NCBI RefSeq assembly: GCF_028279465.1
Contig: NZ_JANQNS010000003.1
Location: 165,386-229,385, forward strand
Direction: 5' to 3'
From: Parasphingopyxis sp.
Lineage (GTDB): Bacteria > Pseudomonadota > Alphaproteobacteria > Sphingomonadales > Sphingomonadaceae
DNA length: 64,000 nt
Shown here: positions 49,634-59,226 of the stretch, one piece after another
How the letters are laid out: every line of letters starts with the position of its first letter
How positions within the stretch are numbered: position 1 is the first letter of the stretch
Translations under genes and position numbers: made by a program
The notes under the pieces: model-generated
Told to the model about the DNA's origin: nothing
Seen by the model: only the letters and a program-made list of their open reading frames with translations
The model's database searches: none

Positions 49634-49769
49634 TAGCGACGACCGGCAGAATCGCGCGGATGGCGATACGCCCGATCCGCGGATCGCCTATCGGCGGCCG
49701 CTGACGCTGCTGCCCTTGCTCACCATTGCGCTTTTCATCTGCATCATCATCGTGGCGATTGTCCGATGA
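49626..49769 (+). CDS. 47-residue single-pass membrane protein upstream of ruvB
   Basis: A short gene whose product has a charged N-half ([18 protein letters not shown]) and a hydrophobic C-half ([20 protein letters not shown]) ending VR. The ATG overlaps the GFA stop by eight bases, and its TGA overlaps the ruvB ATG (ATGA). The gene fits exactly between neighbours and has one clear membrane helix, which supports it as real. No family recognised. Confidence 0.65.
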   Translation: MTDSDDRQNRADGDTPDPRIAYRRPLTLLPLLTIALFICIIIVAIVR

Positions 49770-50788
49770 CCGATACTGATCGCCATGTTTCGCCAGAGCG
49801 AAAGCCGGAGGACGCCGATGCGGCACTGCGGCCCAAGACGCTTGCCGAATTTATCGGGCAGAAATCGGCCTGCGACAATCTGCGCGTCTTTATCGAGGCC
49901 GCGAAAGGGCGGTCGGATGCGCTTGACCATGTCATGCTGTTCGGTCCGCCGGGGCTCGGCAAGACGACGCTGGCGCAGATCGTCGCGCGCGAGCTCGGCG
50001 TTGGGTTTCGTGCCACATCCGGTCCGGTGATCGCCAAGGCTGGCGATCTCGCGGCGCTGCTGACGAACCTTGAGGATGGCGATGTGCTGTTCATCGACGA
50101 GATTCACCGGCTCAATCCTGCAGTCGAGGAGATCCTCTATCCGGCGATGGAGGACCGCGCGCTTGATCTCATCATCGGTGAAGGGCCTTCGGCCCGCTCA
50201 GTGCGGATCGACTTGCCGCAATTCACTTTGGTCGGCGCGACGACGCGGCAGGGGCTGATCACGACGCCGCTCCGGGATCGCTTCGGTATACCGGTGCGGC
50301 TCAATTTCTACAGCGTTGACGAACTCGAACAGGTGGTGCGGCGCGCGGCGAGCCTGCTCGATCTCGCGATCACCGAAGATGGCGCGCGCGAGATCGCGGC
50401 CCGGGCGCGCGGTACACCGCGGATCGCCGGGCGGCTGCTGCGGCGGGTTCGCGATTTCGCCAATGTCGACGGCGTTGGCGAGGTCGATGCGAAGACGGCC
50501 GACGCCGCGCTCAACCGGCTCGAAGTCGATGCGCTGGGGCTCGACCTGATGGACCGGCGCTATCTCACCATGATCGCGGACATATACAAAGGCGGCCCGG
50601 TTGGCGTCGAAACGCTGGCCGCGGGCCTCTCCGAACCGCGCGATACGATCGAGGAAGTGATCGAACCCTATCTGATCCAGCTCGGCCTCGTCGCGCGGAC
50701 GGCGCGCGGGCGGCAGTTGAACGGGCGTGGCTGGAAACATCTGGGCCTCAATCCGCCGCAGGGTGCGGAAGACGGGCTGTTCGATTAG
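49766..50788 (+). CDS. ruvB: Holliday junction branch-migration ATPase RuvB
   Basis: A 340-residue AAA+ helicase that drives branch migration with RuvA. Signatures: [20 protein letters not shown], Walker [17 protein letters not shown], Walker [11 protein letters not shown], sensor [21 protein letters not shown] with the arginine finger, and the winged-helix C-terminus ([20 protein letters not shown]). The ATG overlaps the 47-residue gene by four bases. Confidence 0.97.
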   Translation: MTDTDRHVSPERKPEDADAALRPKTLAEFIGQKSACDNLRVFIEAAKGRSDALDHVMLFGPPGLGKTTLAQIVARELGVGFRATSGPVIAKAGDLAALLTNLEDGDVLFIDEIHRLNPAVEEILYPAMEDRALDLIIGEGPSARSVRIDLPQFTLVGATTRQGLITTPLRDRFGIPVRLNFYSVDELEQVVRRAASLLDLAITEDGAREIAARARGTPRIAGRLLRRVRDFANVDGVGEVDAKTADAALNRLEVDALGLDLMDRRYLTMIADIYKGGPVGVETLAAGLSEPRDTIEEVIEPYLIQLGLVARTARGRQLNGRGWKHLGLNPPQGAEDGLFD

Positions 50789-50868
50789 CACGCTCGCCCG
50801 TTCCCCCGCAGCGACAACCCGAAAATCCGTGCTTTTCCGGCGAGTCCCGCCCCGCTAAGGCTGGAGAT

Positions 50869-51324
50869 ATGAGCGACGAAACGCGCGATCGGCCGGTATC
50901 CGGCTATTTTGACGGCAAGCAGCATCGCTTTCCCGTGCGCGTCTATTTCGAGGATACGGACCTTTCCGGAATCGTCTATCATGCCAATTATCTGCGCTTC
51001 ATGGAGCGCGCCCGGTCTGACATGCTGCGGCTCGCCGGCGTCGATCAGCGCGCGCGGATGGAGGCGGGCGAGGGCGCCTATGCGGTGGTCGATCTCGCGA
51101 TCAAATACCGTGCTCCGGCCAAGCTCGATGATAATCTGGTCGTGCTCAGCCATGTGACCGGCGTGCGCGCCGCAAGCTGCGCCATTCATCAGCGAGTCAT
51201 GCGCGGGCGCGACATATTGACGCAAGGTGACGTGACGGCAGCTTTGCTTGCCGCAAACGGACGGCCGAAACGCCAGCCGCGCGAATGGATCGATGCGTTC
51301 AAGCGTTTGGAAATGGGAGACTAA
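50869..51324 (+). CDS. ybgC: YbgC-type acyl-CoA thioesterase of the tol-pal cluster
   Basis: 151-residue hot-dog fold thioesterase. The signature VYFEDTDLSGIVYHANYLRF contains the catalytic Asp; AIKYRAPAKLDDNLVVL follows. Hydrolyses short-chain or hydroxyacyl-CoA and is tied to phospholipid metabolism in the Tol-Pal operon. GGAG closely precedes the ATG. First gene of ybgC-tolQ-tolR-tolA-tolB-pal. Confidence 0.94.
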   Translation: MSDETRDRPVSGYFDGKQHRFPVRVYFEDTDLSGIVYHANYLRFMERARSDMLRLAGVDQRARMEAGEGAYAVVDLAIKYRAPAKLDDNLVVLSHVTGVRAASCAIHQRVMRGRDILTQGDVTAALLAANGRPKRQPREWIDAFKRLEMGD

Positions 51325-51332
51325 TAACCGCT

Positions 51333-52028
51333 ATGGGAGGATTCGAATTCGGCGCGAGCGAATCGCTGATGAACCCGCTGACGCTGTTCATGCAGGCCGA
51401 TATCGTCGTGAAGCTCGTGATGACCGGGCTGCTGCTTGCCAGTATCTGGACCTGGGCGATCATCATCAGCCATGGCCGCAAGATCGGCGGGATGCGCAAG
51501 CGGAGCGAGCGGTTCGAGCGTGATTTCTGGCGCGCCGAGGATATCGATCGCTTCTATGACGCGCGCGGCGGCGACGAAAACTCCGCAGCCAAGGTATTCA
51601 GTGCCGGACTCGCCGAATGGCGGCGTTCGACCAAGAATGGCACGATCGACCGGCCCGGCACGCGTCAGCGGCTGGCGACGGCGATGGGTGCGGCGGTGGC
51701 AGCCGAAATGGACAAGCTGACCGACCGGCTCAACATCCTGGCGACCGTAGGTTCGGTCGCCCCCTTTGTCGGCCTGTTCGGGACGGTCTGGGGCATCATG
51801 CGCGCCTTTACCGATATCGCGGGCCAGGCGTCGACCAGCCTCGATGTGGTCGCCCCGGGTATCGCCGAAGCGCTGTTCGCGACGGCGCTCGGCCTGTTTG
51901 CGGCCATACCGGCTGTGATCGCCTATAACCGTCTGACGCACGGCCTGAACCGGCTCGAAGCCCGATTGACGCGCTATGCGGATGGCCTGCACGCAACGCT
52001 GAGCCACGAGCTGGAGGCGACGCGTTAG
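51333..52028 (+). CDS. tolQ: Tol-Pal motor subunit TolQ
   Basis: A 231-residue inner-membrane ion-channel subunit, related to ExbB and MotA. TM1 is around residues 19-40 (VVKLVMTGLLLASIWTWAII), TM2 within NILATVGSVAPFVGLFGTVW and TM3 in PGIAEALFATALGLFAAIPA. Uses the proton gradient with TolR to energise TolA during constriction of the envelope. Start ATG 51333 has a rather distant SD, so a start at MNPLTLF is possible. Confidence 0.94.
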   Translation: MGGFEFGASESLMNPLTLFMQADIVVKLVMTGLLLASIWTWAIIISHGRKIGGMRKRSERFERDFWRAEDIDRFYDARGGDENSAAKVFSAGLAEWRRSTKNGTIDRPGTRQRLATAMGAAVAAEMDKLTDRLNILATVGSVAPFVGLFGTVWGIMRAFTDIAGQASTSLDVVAPGIAEALFATALGLFAAIPAVIAYNRLTHGLNRLEARLTRYADGLHATLSHELEATR

Positions 52029-52031
52029 GCC

Positions 52032-52559
52032 ATGGCGATGCAGCTTCCCTCCGAGTCCGTGCGTGGCCGGCGCGTGCCGATGTCCGAGATCAATGTGACG
52101 CCCTTCGTCGACGTGATGCTGGTGCTGCTGATCATCTTTATGGTGACGGCACCGCTGCTCGCGTCCGGCGTGCCGGTACAATTGCCCGAAAGCCGGGCGG
52201 GTGCGCTCGACCAGGAAAGCGAGCCGACCCAGATCGCGATCGACGAGAGTGGCCAGATTTTCGTCGACGATATTGCGGTCACCGATCTTGAACTGGCGTC
52301 GACCTTTGCCGCGATTGCCGAACAGCCGGCCGGGCCGGAAGGCCATGCGGTGTTCCTGCGCGCGGACACACGGCTCGATTATGGCCGGGTGATGCTCGTC
52401 ATGGGCGAGCTCAACCGGGCGGGGCTTAATCGGATTTCGCTGCTCACGACCGCGCCCGGAGAGAGCAGCGTGCCGGATGCGGCAGAAAGTACCGACGACG
52501 ATGCGCCTCAGGCTGACGATGTCGAGTTGCTCGACCCCGCCGATGTGGAGCCGATCTAG
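52032..52559 (+). CDS. tolR: Tol-Pal motor subunit TolR
   Basis: A 175-residue bitopic inner-membrane protein. RVPMSEINVTPFVDVMLVLL holds the conserved protonatable Asp just inside the single membrane helix (LVLLIIFMVTAPLLASGVPV). The periplasmic domain (AIDESGQIFVDDIAV, HAVFLRADTRLDYGRVMLVM) follows. The acidic C-terminal extension of about 35 residues (DDDAPQADDVELLDPAD) is longer than usual. Confidence 0.93.
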   Translation: MAMQLPSESVRGRRVPMSEINVTPFVDVMLVLLIIFMVTAPLLASGVPVQLPESRAGALDQESEPTQIAIDESGQIFVDDIAVTDLELASTFAAIAEQPAGPEGHAVFLRADTRLDYGRVMLVMGELNRAGLNRISLLTTAPGESSVPDAAESTDDDAPQADDVELLDPADVEPI

Positions 52560-53326
52560 TGGATCGGGCGGAGCGCATTGCGCTCGGCGCGGCGGCCATC
52601 GGCCATGTCGCGCTCTTCGCGATCCTGTCCGTCACCCTGCTGACGCGCGAGGAGCTGCCCCGCCGGGAGGCGGTTGCGGTCACGCTGAGCGACGATATCG
52701 GCGCCTTCGCGTCCGCCGCCGACCGGCCTGCTCCAGCTGCCGAGCGCCGCGATCTCGCGGACGAAATCGATGTTATGGATCCGCCGGATATCGAACCGCT
52801 CCCGCAACCCAGCATCACGCCGACGCCCGCCCCGCCTCGCCCGGCGGAGCGCCGTACCGAACGGCGACCCGAGACCCGCCCCGAACGCCGCCCGCCACGC
52901 GAACAGCGCCGCACGTCGCGCATTGCCGGAATCACGGATGGGATCGGCTCGACAAATGATAGCGGCACGTCCCGTTCGCAGGCGCCTGTCAGTGGGGCGG
53001 ACCGGTCCAACCTCATCAGCCGGATCGTGAATGCGGTACGGCCCTGTTACAATCTCGGCTCGTTGAGCGGGACATCGGCCGAGGACATTGTCGTCCGCCT
53101 GCGTATCCAGCCGTCGCGCGACGGTTCGCTCAGCCGCAGCCAAGTTAGCGTGCTCGGCGCACGGGGCGTGAACGGTTCGAACCGACAATATGAGTCGCAG
53201 ATGGTGGAAGCGGCGCGCAGTGCGGTGCTCAATCCGCGCTGTCCGATGCCGCCGCTGCCCGACGCGCTCTATGAGAATGGCTGGAGCGATGTGGTTCTGA
53301 ACTTCATTCCGGCGCAATTGACCTGA
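52559..53326 (+). CDS. tolA: TolA-like protein with Pro/Arg linker
   Basis: 255 residues. One N-terminal membrane helix (IALGAAAIGHVALFAILSVT), a linker rich in Pro, Glu and Arg (repeats of ERR and PER) in place of the long Lys/Ala helix of E. coli TolA, and a C-terminal TonB/TolA-type domain (LISRIVNAVRPCYNLGSL, RQYESQMVEAARSAVLNPRC) with two cysteines that can pair. GTG start sharing one base with the tolR stop. Links the inner-membrane motor to TolB/Pal. Confidence 0.9.
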   Translation: MDRAERIALGAAAIGHVALFAILSVTLLTREELPRREAVAVTLSDDIGAFASAADRPAPAAERRDLADEIDVMDPPDIEPLPQPSITPTPAPPRPAERRTERRPETRPERRPPREQRRTSRIAGITDGIGSTNDSGTSRSQAPVSGADRSNLISRIVNAVRPCYNLGSLSGTSAEDIVVRLRIQPSRDGSLSRSQVSVLGARGVNGSNRQYESQMVEAARSAVLNPRCPMPPLPDALYENGWSDVVLNFIPAQLT

Positions 53327-53340
53327 GGAGCATGCGCATC

Positions 53341-54705
53341 ATGGCTATTTCCCTTCCCACGATTTCCACCCTGCGGCGGTTCGCGCTGGGTCTGTGCCTC
53401 GCCATGCTGGGCAGCGCGGCTGTGGCACAGGAGGCCGGGATATCGGGCCCGATCGAGGGCGATGTCATCGGTGGTATCTCCAACCCGACCGCGATTGCTG
53501 TGCCGGATATGCCGACGCCCCGTGCCGTAGATACGCCGGCGGGCAATACAGCGGACCTCGGGCGGCAGGTGGCACGCGTCATCGAGGATAATCTGCGCAA
53601 TTCCGGCTTTTTCAATCCGGTCGAGCGCCAGTTCCTCCGCGATGTCGATATGCCGCAGGTGACCGCGCCCGATTATCCGGCCTGGAGCCAGGTTGGCGCG
53701 CAAAATCTGGTTCAGGGCTATGTGCAGGCCGGCAGCAACGGCCGGCTGACGGTCGGCTGCTATCTCTACGATGTGTTCGCCCAGGCGCCGCTGGAGCGTG
53801 CGGGTTACGAAGTCGATTACGCCGATTGGCGCCGCGCCGCGCATCGCTGTGCCGATATGGTCTATGCGCGGCTGACCGGCGAGGGCGCCTATTTCGACAG
53901 CCGCATCGTCTATGTTGCCGAGAGCGGCCCCAAGGATAACCGCGTGCGCCGCATCGCGGTCATGGATACCGATGGCGCCAATCACCGCTTCCTCACCAAC
54001 GGACAGTCGATCGTGCTGACGCCGCGCTTCGCACCGGACGGCCGAACGATCACCTATATGAGCTATCTGAACGACGAGCCGCGCGTCTATATCTATGACG
54101 TGGAGAGCGGGCGGCAGCGGCTGCTCGTCAATGCGCCCTATATGACCTTCGCGCCGCGCTATTCACCGGACAGCCGCTATGTCGTCTTCTCGATGGCGGT
54201 GAACGGCAATAGCGACATCTACCGTGTGGCCGTGTCGGGCGGGCAGCCGGTGCGGCTGACCAATACGCCGGGCATCGATACGAGCGCCAGCTATTCGCCC
54301 GACGGCCGCCGGATCGTGTTCGAAAGCGATCGCTCTGGCGGGCAGCAGCTATACGTGATGAATGCCGACGGTTCGAACCAGCGGCGGATCAGCTTTGGCG
54401 GCGGGCGCTATGCGACGCCTGAATGGAGCCCGCGCGGCAATCTGATCGCCTTTACGCGATTGGGCGGCGGTTTCCGGATCGGCGTGATGCGCCCCGATGG
54501 ATCGGGCGAGCGCATCCTCACGAACAGCTGGCAGGATGAAGGACCGAGCTGGGCGCCCAATGGCCGCGTCATCCATTTCTTCCGGACGCCGCGCGGCAAT
54601 GCCCTGCCGACCCTCTGGTCGGTCGATGTGACGGGGCGGATGATCCGCCGCCTACCGACGCCGGTCGGCGCGTCCGACCCCTCCTGGTCGCCGCTCAGGA
54701 ACTGA
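53341..54705 (+). CDS. tolB: Periplasmic translocation protein TolB
   Basis: 454 residues with a signal peptide (RFALGLCLAMLGSAAVAQ). The N-domain (NLVQGYVQAGSNGRLTVGCY) precedes a six-bladed beta propeller with repeats such as LTPRFAPDGRTITYMSYLND, SPDGRRIVFESDRSGGQQLY and GEPSWAPNG-like turns. Binds Pal and TolA. GAGGAG is one base from ATG 53332, so ATG 53341 is preferred. Confidence 0.95.
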   Translation: MAISLPTISTLRRFALGLCLAMLGSAAVAQEAGISGPIEGDVIGGISNPTAIAVPDMPTPRAVDTPAGNTADLGRQVARVIEDNLRNSGFFNPVERQFLRDVDMPQVTAPDYPAWSQVGAQNLVQGYVQAGSNGRLTVGCYLYDVFAQAPLERAGYEVDYADWRRAAHRCADMVYARLTGEGAYFDSRIVYVAESGPKDNRVRRIAVMDTDGANHRFLTNGQSIVLTPRFAPDGRTITYMSYLNDEPRVYIYDVESGRQRLLVNAPYMTFAPRYSPDSRYVVFSMAVNGNSDIYRVAVSGGQPVRLTNTPGIDTSASYSPDGRRIVFESDRSGGQQLYVMNADGSNQRRISFGGGRYATPEWSPRGNLIAFTRLGGGFRIGVMRPDGSGERILTNSWQDEGPSWAPNGRVIHFFRTPRGNALPTLWSVDVTGRMIRRLPTPVGASDPSWSPLRN

Positions 54706-54787
54706 TCGGCGCGCTGCATACTTGACTCCCGCTCGATATATGGCGGCATAAGGCGGGGCCGCATCGCAAGAAGAAGAGGACATGATC

Positions 54788-55306
54788 ATGACCCAGTTTT
54801 CCAGAACCGCGATTTTTCTCGCTGCGGGCTCTGCGCTCGCGCTGGGTGCCTGCTCGCGCGAAGCGCCCGACGATCTGCCGCCGCCACCCGTCGGCACGAC
54901 GACGCCGGACACCGGCCCCACGGGCCCGACCGGTCCCGCGCCGGGCAGCCGCGCGGACTTCCTCGCCCAGGCCGCGAGCGATACGATCTTCTTCGAGACC
55001 GATTCCTACGATATCGACCCGGAGGATCGTGCGATCCTCGACTCGCAAGCCGCCTGGCTGCTCGCCAATCCGAGCGTGCGCGTCACGATCGAGGGGCATT
55101 GCGACGAGCGCGGCACGCGCGAATATAATCTCGCGCTTGGCGAACGCCGCGCCAATGCCGCAGCCAACTATCTCTCCGCGCGCGGCGTCGATGCTTCGCG
55201 AATGACCGTCATCAGCTATGGCAAGGAACGCCCCGTCGCGCTCGGATCCGACCCGGCAAGCTGGGCGCAGAACCGGCGCGCGGTAACAGTTGTACCGATC
55301 GGCTAG
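54788..55306 (+). CDS. pal: Peptidoglycan-associated lipoprotein Pal
   Basis: 172 residues. Lipobox LALGAC at the signal peptide end, a Pro/Thr/Gly linker (PPPPVGTTTPDTGPTGPTGP), and an OmpA-like domain: TIFFETDSYDIDPEDRAILD, TIEGHCDERGTREYNLALGE and RRANAAANYLSARGVDASRM, including the residues that hold meso-diaminopimelate. Closes the Tol-Pal system at the outer membrane. ATG 54788 is better spaced from GAGG than ATG 54782. No CpoB gene follows. Confidence 0.96.
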   Translation: MTQFSRTAIFLAAGSALALGACSREAPDDLPPPPVGTTTPDTGPTGPTGPAPGSRADFLAQAASDTIFFETDSYDIDPEDRAILDSQAAWLLANPSVRVTIEGHCDERGTREYNLALGERRANAAANYLSARGVDASRMTVISYGKERPVALGSDPASWAQNRRAVTVVPIG

Positions 55307-55378
55307 CGCCGTCTTCATAATTGCCTGTCGACGGGGCCGGAGCAGCCGCTTTTTCGGCACCGCCATTGGGGGAGGGGC

Positions 55379-56356
55379 ATGAACGCCGAAGCCGATCGCA
55401 TCATCCTCGAGCCTATCGAGCTCATCCAGTCGAAGACCGAAGCCATTGTCGACGGCTTCTATTTTCAGCTGCCCAATATTATCGCGGCGATCCTGCTGCT
55501 GGTCTTCGCCTGGCTGTTCGGCAAGCTGCTGGCGCGCGTCGTCCGCATGTTCGCGGAGCGGCGGGACCGGCCTGATCTCGGCGCGCTGCTCGGCTCGCTC
55601 GCCAAGGTCATCCTCTATCTGCTGGCGCTGCTCGCTGCGGCGGCCATCGTCTTCCCCACCGTCAACCCGGGCGACATTTTGGCGATGCTCGGCATCGGTT
55701 CGGTGGCCATCGGCTTTGCGTTCAAGGATATTCTGCAAAACCTGCTTGCCGGGCTGCTGCTCCTGATCCGCCGTCCCTATCTGCGCGGCGATCATATCAT
55801 CGTCGACGGCTATGAGGGCGAGGTCGAGCATATCGAAAGCCGCGCGACCGTGATCCGCACCTATGACGGCCGGCGTGTGATCATTCCGAACAGCGATGTC
55901 TATACCTCTCCGGTCACGGTCAACACGGCCCATAGCGAGCGGCGGGACGAGGTCGATATCGGGATCGGCTATGGCGACGAACCGCGGGCGGCGCGGGCTG
56001 CCTTTCTCGCCGCGATCGCCAATGTGCCCGGCGTGCTCACCGATCCGCCGCCGCAGGTCATTCCCTGGGCGCTTGGCGATTCGACGATCGATCTGAAGGC
56101 GCGCTGGTGGACCGACTGGCGGCACTCGCACATGGGCCGGGTGCGGGCGGACGTGCTGCTGGCGATCTTCGAAACGGCCAAGGCGAAAGGTATCGATCTA
56201 CCCTTTCCGACCCAGGTCATGCTGTTCCACGACCAGACCGAAGAGTCCGATGGTGACCGCACGCGACAGCGCGAAGGCTGGCCGCCCGGGCACAATCCGC
56301 CTGCGCCGCGCTGGATCAAGATGCGCGACGATAAGGACGCGGACGAAACGCGCTAG
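55379..56356 (+). CDS. MscS-family mechanosensitive channel
   Basis: 325 residues. Three membrane helices (IIAAILLLVFAWLFGKLLAR, VILYLLALLAAAAIVF, and the pore-lining GIGSVAIGFAFKDILQNLLA), then a beta domain (RRPYLRGDHIIVDGYEGEVE, TYDGRRVIIPNSDVYTSPVT) and an alpha/beta C-terminus. Opens under membrane tension to release solutes. GGGGGAGGGG precedes the ATG. Follows pal by 72 bases; tail-to-tail 4-bp CTAG overlap with the next gene. Confidence 0.92.
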   Translation: MNAEADRIILEPIELIQSKTEAIVDGFYFQLPNIIAAILLLVFAWLFGKLLARVVRMFAERRDRPDLGALLGSLAKVILYLLALLAAAAIVFPTVNPGDILAMLGIGSVAIGFAFKDILQNLLAGLLLLIRRPYLRGDHIIVDGYEGEVEHIESRATVIRTYDGRRVIIPNSDVYTSPVTVNTAHSERRDEVDIGIGYGDEPRAARAAFLAAIANVPGVLTDPPPQVIPWALGDSTIDLKARWWTDWRHSHMGRVRADVLLAIFETAKAKGIDLPFPTQVMLFHDQTEESDGDRTRQREGWPPGHNPPAPRWIKMRDDKDADETR

Positions 56357-57456
56357 TCTTCGTCTCCATAGATCGCGACGTTGGCGTCCATCTCGCTCGC
56401 TGCCATGCCGCGATACATGCCCGGCGTGTTGAAGGAATAGGTGGCCGTGCCCCAGGGCGTTGTCACGATGACGCCGCCCGTGCCGCCCAGCGCGCCCATT
56501 TCGGCGATCACGCTATCGGCGATCTCCTGGACTTGATTCGGCTGCAGGCCGAATTCGCTCGCATCGACATAATATTCGGGCATGCCGTCTTCTGCCATCG
56601 GCACGGATGCGCGCGCATGGGCAAGCTCCTGCTCGAAGCGAAACCGAATCTGCGCGCAAATCTCATGCGCCACGCCGACGCGGATGAAATATTCGCCTGT
56701 GCCGGTTGCCGAAACCGCGCAGGCCCGATTATCGGCATAGGTGCCGGCGCCGATCACCGGTGAATCGCCGATCCGGCCCCAGCGCTTTCCCGTCATGCCG
56801 CCGGTCGACGTCCCGGCTGCGACATTGCCGTCCATATCAACGGCGACAGCACCGACCGTGCCATATTTCATATCGATATCGTACGCGCTCACTTCCCCGA
56901 CTTCGCGAGCGAGAAACTCGTCGAGCTGCTCCCGGCGGCGATCCGTTGCGAACCAGCTATTCTCGACCTGCTCCAGTCCCTGCTCGGCAGAGAATTGATC
57001 GGCCCCGCTGCCGCGCAGAAAGACATGCGGCGACTCCGTCATGACCCGGCGTGCGAGAGTGATGGGATAGCGGGTCTGGGATGTGCCGGTTACGGCGCCG
57101 GCAGAACGGTTGCGCCCGTCCATGATAGACGCGTCATGCTCGATCGTGCCGTCATAGGTGAAAACCGCACCGCGCCCTGCATTGAAGTTCGGATCATCCT
57201 CCAGCACGCGAATGGCGGCTTCGACCGCGTCCAGAGACGCCCCGCCTTCGCGCAGGACCGCGCTGCCGCTTTCGAGCGCTGCGTTCAGCGCGGCGCGGAT
57301 CGCCGCATCCTGTTCGGGCGTGAGGCGGTCCCGTTCGATCACGCCCGCGCCACCGTGGATTACGAGCGTCCAACGGCCCTGAACGGCGGCAGGCTGCGCC
57401 GATAGCTGACTTGCCGTAAAAAGGGTCGCGATGGCCAACGCTATTGCTACACGCAT
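56353..57456 (-). CDS. Exported plant-type asparaginase/isoaspartyl peptidase (Ntn hydrolase)
   Basis: 367 residues with a signal peptide (IALAIATLFTASQLSAQ). The N-terminal LVIHGGAGVIERD, the autocleavage/catalytic Thr in KYGTVGAVAVDMDGN, and GRIGDSPVIGAGTYAD with the substrate Arg are all present. It should self-cleave before that Thr and hydrolyse isoaspartyl dipeptides or asparagine. Its ATG is one base past the stop of the carboxylase gene, so both are on one transcript. Confidence 0.91.
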   Translation of the reverse strand: MRVAIALAIATLFTASQLSAQPAAVQGRWTLVIHGGAGVIERDRLTPEQDAAIRAALNAALESGSAVLREGGASLDAVEAAIRVLEDDPNFNAGRGAVFTYDGTIEHDASIMDGRNRSAGAVTGTSQTRYPITLARRVMTESPHVFLRGSGADQFSAEQGLEQVENSWFATDRRREQLDEFLAREVGEVSAYDIDMKYGTVGAVAVDMDGNVAAGTSTGGMTGKRWGRIGDSPVIGAGTYADNRACAVSATGTGEYFIRVGVAHEICAQIRFRFEQELAHARASVPMAEDGMPEYYVDASEFGLQPNQVQEIADSVIAEMGALGGTGGVIVTTPWGTATYSFNTPGMYRGMAASEMDANVAIYGDED

Positions 57457-57457
57457 G

Positions 57458-59002
57458 TCACTCTCCTCTGCTGTCCGCCTGTCCCGCTTGTAATTTCCGC
57501 CACGCCAGATCCGCGAACTCGCAGAGCAGCGGCCGTGTGTCGCGCGGGTCGATAATATCCTCGACGCTGAACTTCTCGGCCGTGCGGAAGGGCGATGTCA
57601 CGGCCTCCAGCTTCGCCTTGATCTCCGCGAGCCGGGCCGCCGGGTCCTCAGCGGCTTCGATGTCGGACTTGTAGGCCGCCTCGAGCCCACCGGCGATGGG
57701 CAACGACCCCCAATCGCCGCTCGGCCAGGCGAAACGGTACTGGAAGCGCTCGGCATTGCTCATTGCGCTGCCCGCAATCCCGTATGCCCGCCGCACGATC
57801 ACGCTGGCCCAGGGCACGGTCGCCTTATAGACGGCGTTCATCGCTTCCACGCCGTACCGGATCGTACCCGTCCGCTCCGCCTCGACGCCGACCATGAAGC
57901 CCGGATTGTCGACAAGGTGGACGACCGGCAGGCGGAACTGCTCGGCCAGCTCGCAAAAGCGCTTCACCTTCTGGCTCGTCAGCGCTTCCCAGGAGCCGCC
58001 GAGATAGCTGGGGTCGTTGGCGAGCACCGCGACCGGCCAGCCATCGAGCCGTGCGAAAGCCGTGATCGCCGCGCGGCCCCAGCGCCGGCCCATTTCGAAC
58101 AGGCTGTGCCGGTCGAAAACGGCCTCCATCACGGCGCGCATCGAATAGACCTGCTTGTCGTCGCGCGGGACGATGGAGAGCAAAGCCTCTTCGCGCCGGT
58201 CGACGGGGTCGTCGTTCGACCAGCGCGCCGCGCGTTCGTTCACATTGCTCGGCAGGTAAGAGAGGAAGCGCCGGGCCGCGGCAAATGCCTCGTCCTCATC
58301 TGCAACCTCGTCGTCGACCACGCCGTTGCGGGTATGGATATCGCTGCCGCCCAACCCCTCCTTATCGACATCTTCGCCGATCGCCTGCGCGACGACCGGG
58401 CCGGCCGCGAAAATCTGGGACAGGCCGCGCACCATGACCGAATAATGGCTGGCGACGGTCCGCGCTGCGCCCATGCCCGCAGTCGGGCCGAGCGCCAGCG
58501 CAACGACCGGCACGGTTTCCTGATTGCGCATGATGTCGTCCCAGCCGGGCACGGCGGGGACATAGGTGAAGCCCATGGTCTCCAGTGTTTTGACCGAACC
58601 GCCGCCGCCCGTGCCGTCGATCATGCGGATGAGGGGAATGCCGAGTTCATGCGCCATCTTCTCGCACTGGACGAATTTACGGTGGAGCGCTGCATCGGCC
58701 GCGCCGCCGCGCACGGTAAAGTCGTCGGCAGAAGCGACGACCGGCCGCCCGTCGATATCGCCGCGGCCGAAGATCAGGTTGCTCGGCGCGGCATGGACGA
58801 GAGTGTCGGCTTCGTCATAGTCCCCGCGCCCGGCAATCTTGCCGATCTCGCGAAAACTGTCTGCATCGACAAGCCGTTTGATCCGTTCCCGTGCATCGAG
58901 TTTGCCGCGATTATGCTGGCGCGCGACTTTCTCCGCGCCGCCCATCTCCTCGGCGAACGCTTCGCGCTGCCGGAGCTCCTCGATTTCCTCCTTCCAGCTC
59001 AT
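57458..59002 (-). CDS. Acyl-CoA carboxylase, carboxyltransferase (beta) subunit
   Basis: 514 residues of the AccD5/PccB/MccB fold. N-part: KLDARERIKRLVDADSFREI; crotonase-like oxyanion loops IDGTGGGGSVKTLETMG and LVDNPGFMVGVEAERTGTIR. Transfers carboxyl from biotin to an acyl-CoA. No biotin carboxylase or biotin carrier adjoins, so its partner must be elsewhere. Whether the acyl group is propionyl or methylcrotonyl cannot be told. Co-transcribed with the Thr asparaginase. The 224-base region 59003-59226 shows nothing I can call. Confidence 0.87.
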   Translation of the reverse strand: MSWKEEIEELRQREAFAEEMGGAEKVARQHNRGKLDARERIKRLVDADSFREIGKIAGRGDYDEADTLVHAAPSNLIFGRGDIDGRPVVASADDFTVRGGAADAALHRKFVQCEKMAHELGIPLIRMIDGTGGGGSVKTLETMGFTYVPAVPGWDDIMRNQETVPVVALALGPTAGMGAARTVASHYSVMVRGLSQIFAAGPVVAQAIGEDVDKEGLGGSDIHTRNGVVDDEVADEDEAFAAARRFLSYLPSNVNERAARWSNDDPVDRREEALLSIVPRDDKQVYSMRAVMEAVFDRHSLFEMGRRWGRAAITAFARLDGWPVAVLANDPSYLGGSWEALTSQKVKRFCELAEQFRLPVVHLVDNPGFMVGVEAERTGTIRYGVEAMNAVYKATVPWASVIVRRAYGIAGSAMSNAERFQYRFAWPSGDWGSLPIAGGLEAAYKSDIEAAEDPAARLAEIKAKLEAVTSPFRTAEKFSVEDIIDPRDTRPLLCEFADLAWRKLQAGQADSRGE

Positions 59003-59226
59003 GCGGACCGGTTTACACCGAGCGGCGTTTTTCTTTTGTGTGACCTTTGCCGCACATCCCCGGAAAACTGGGAATTCGAGCGGCCCAATGCGGCTTCGAC
59101 TGTGACCTTCCGGCGGCGCGTGTGAAGTCGGGTAATGCTGTAACCATCCATTGCGAGCCGGACCTTAGCGCGAAGCGGGCCCCGTAGGACAGTGTGAATT
59201 GGAAGGCGGTCGACGCAGCCGCCCGA

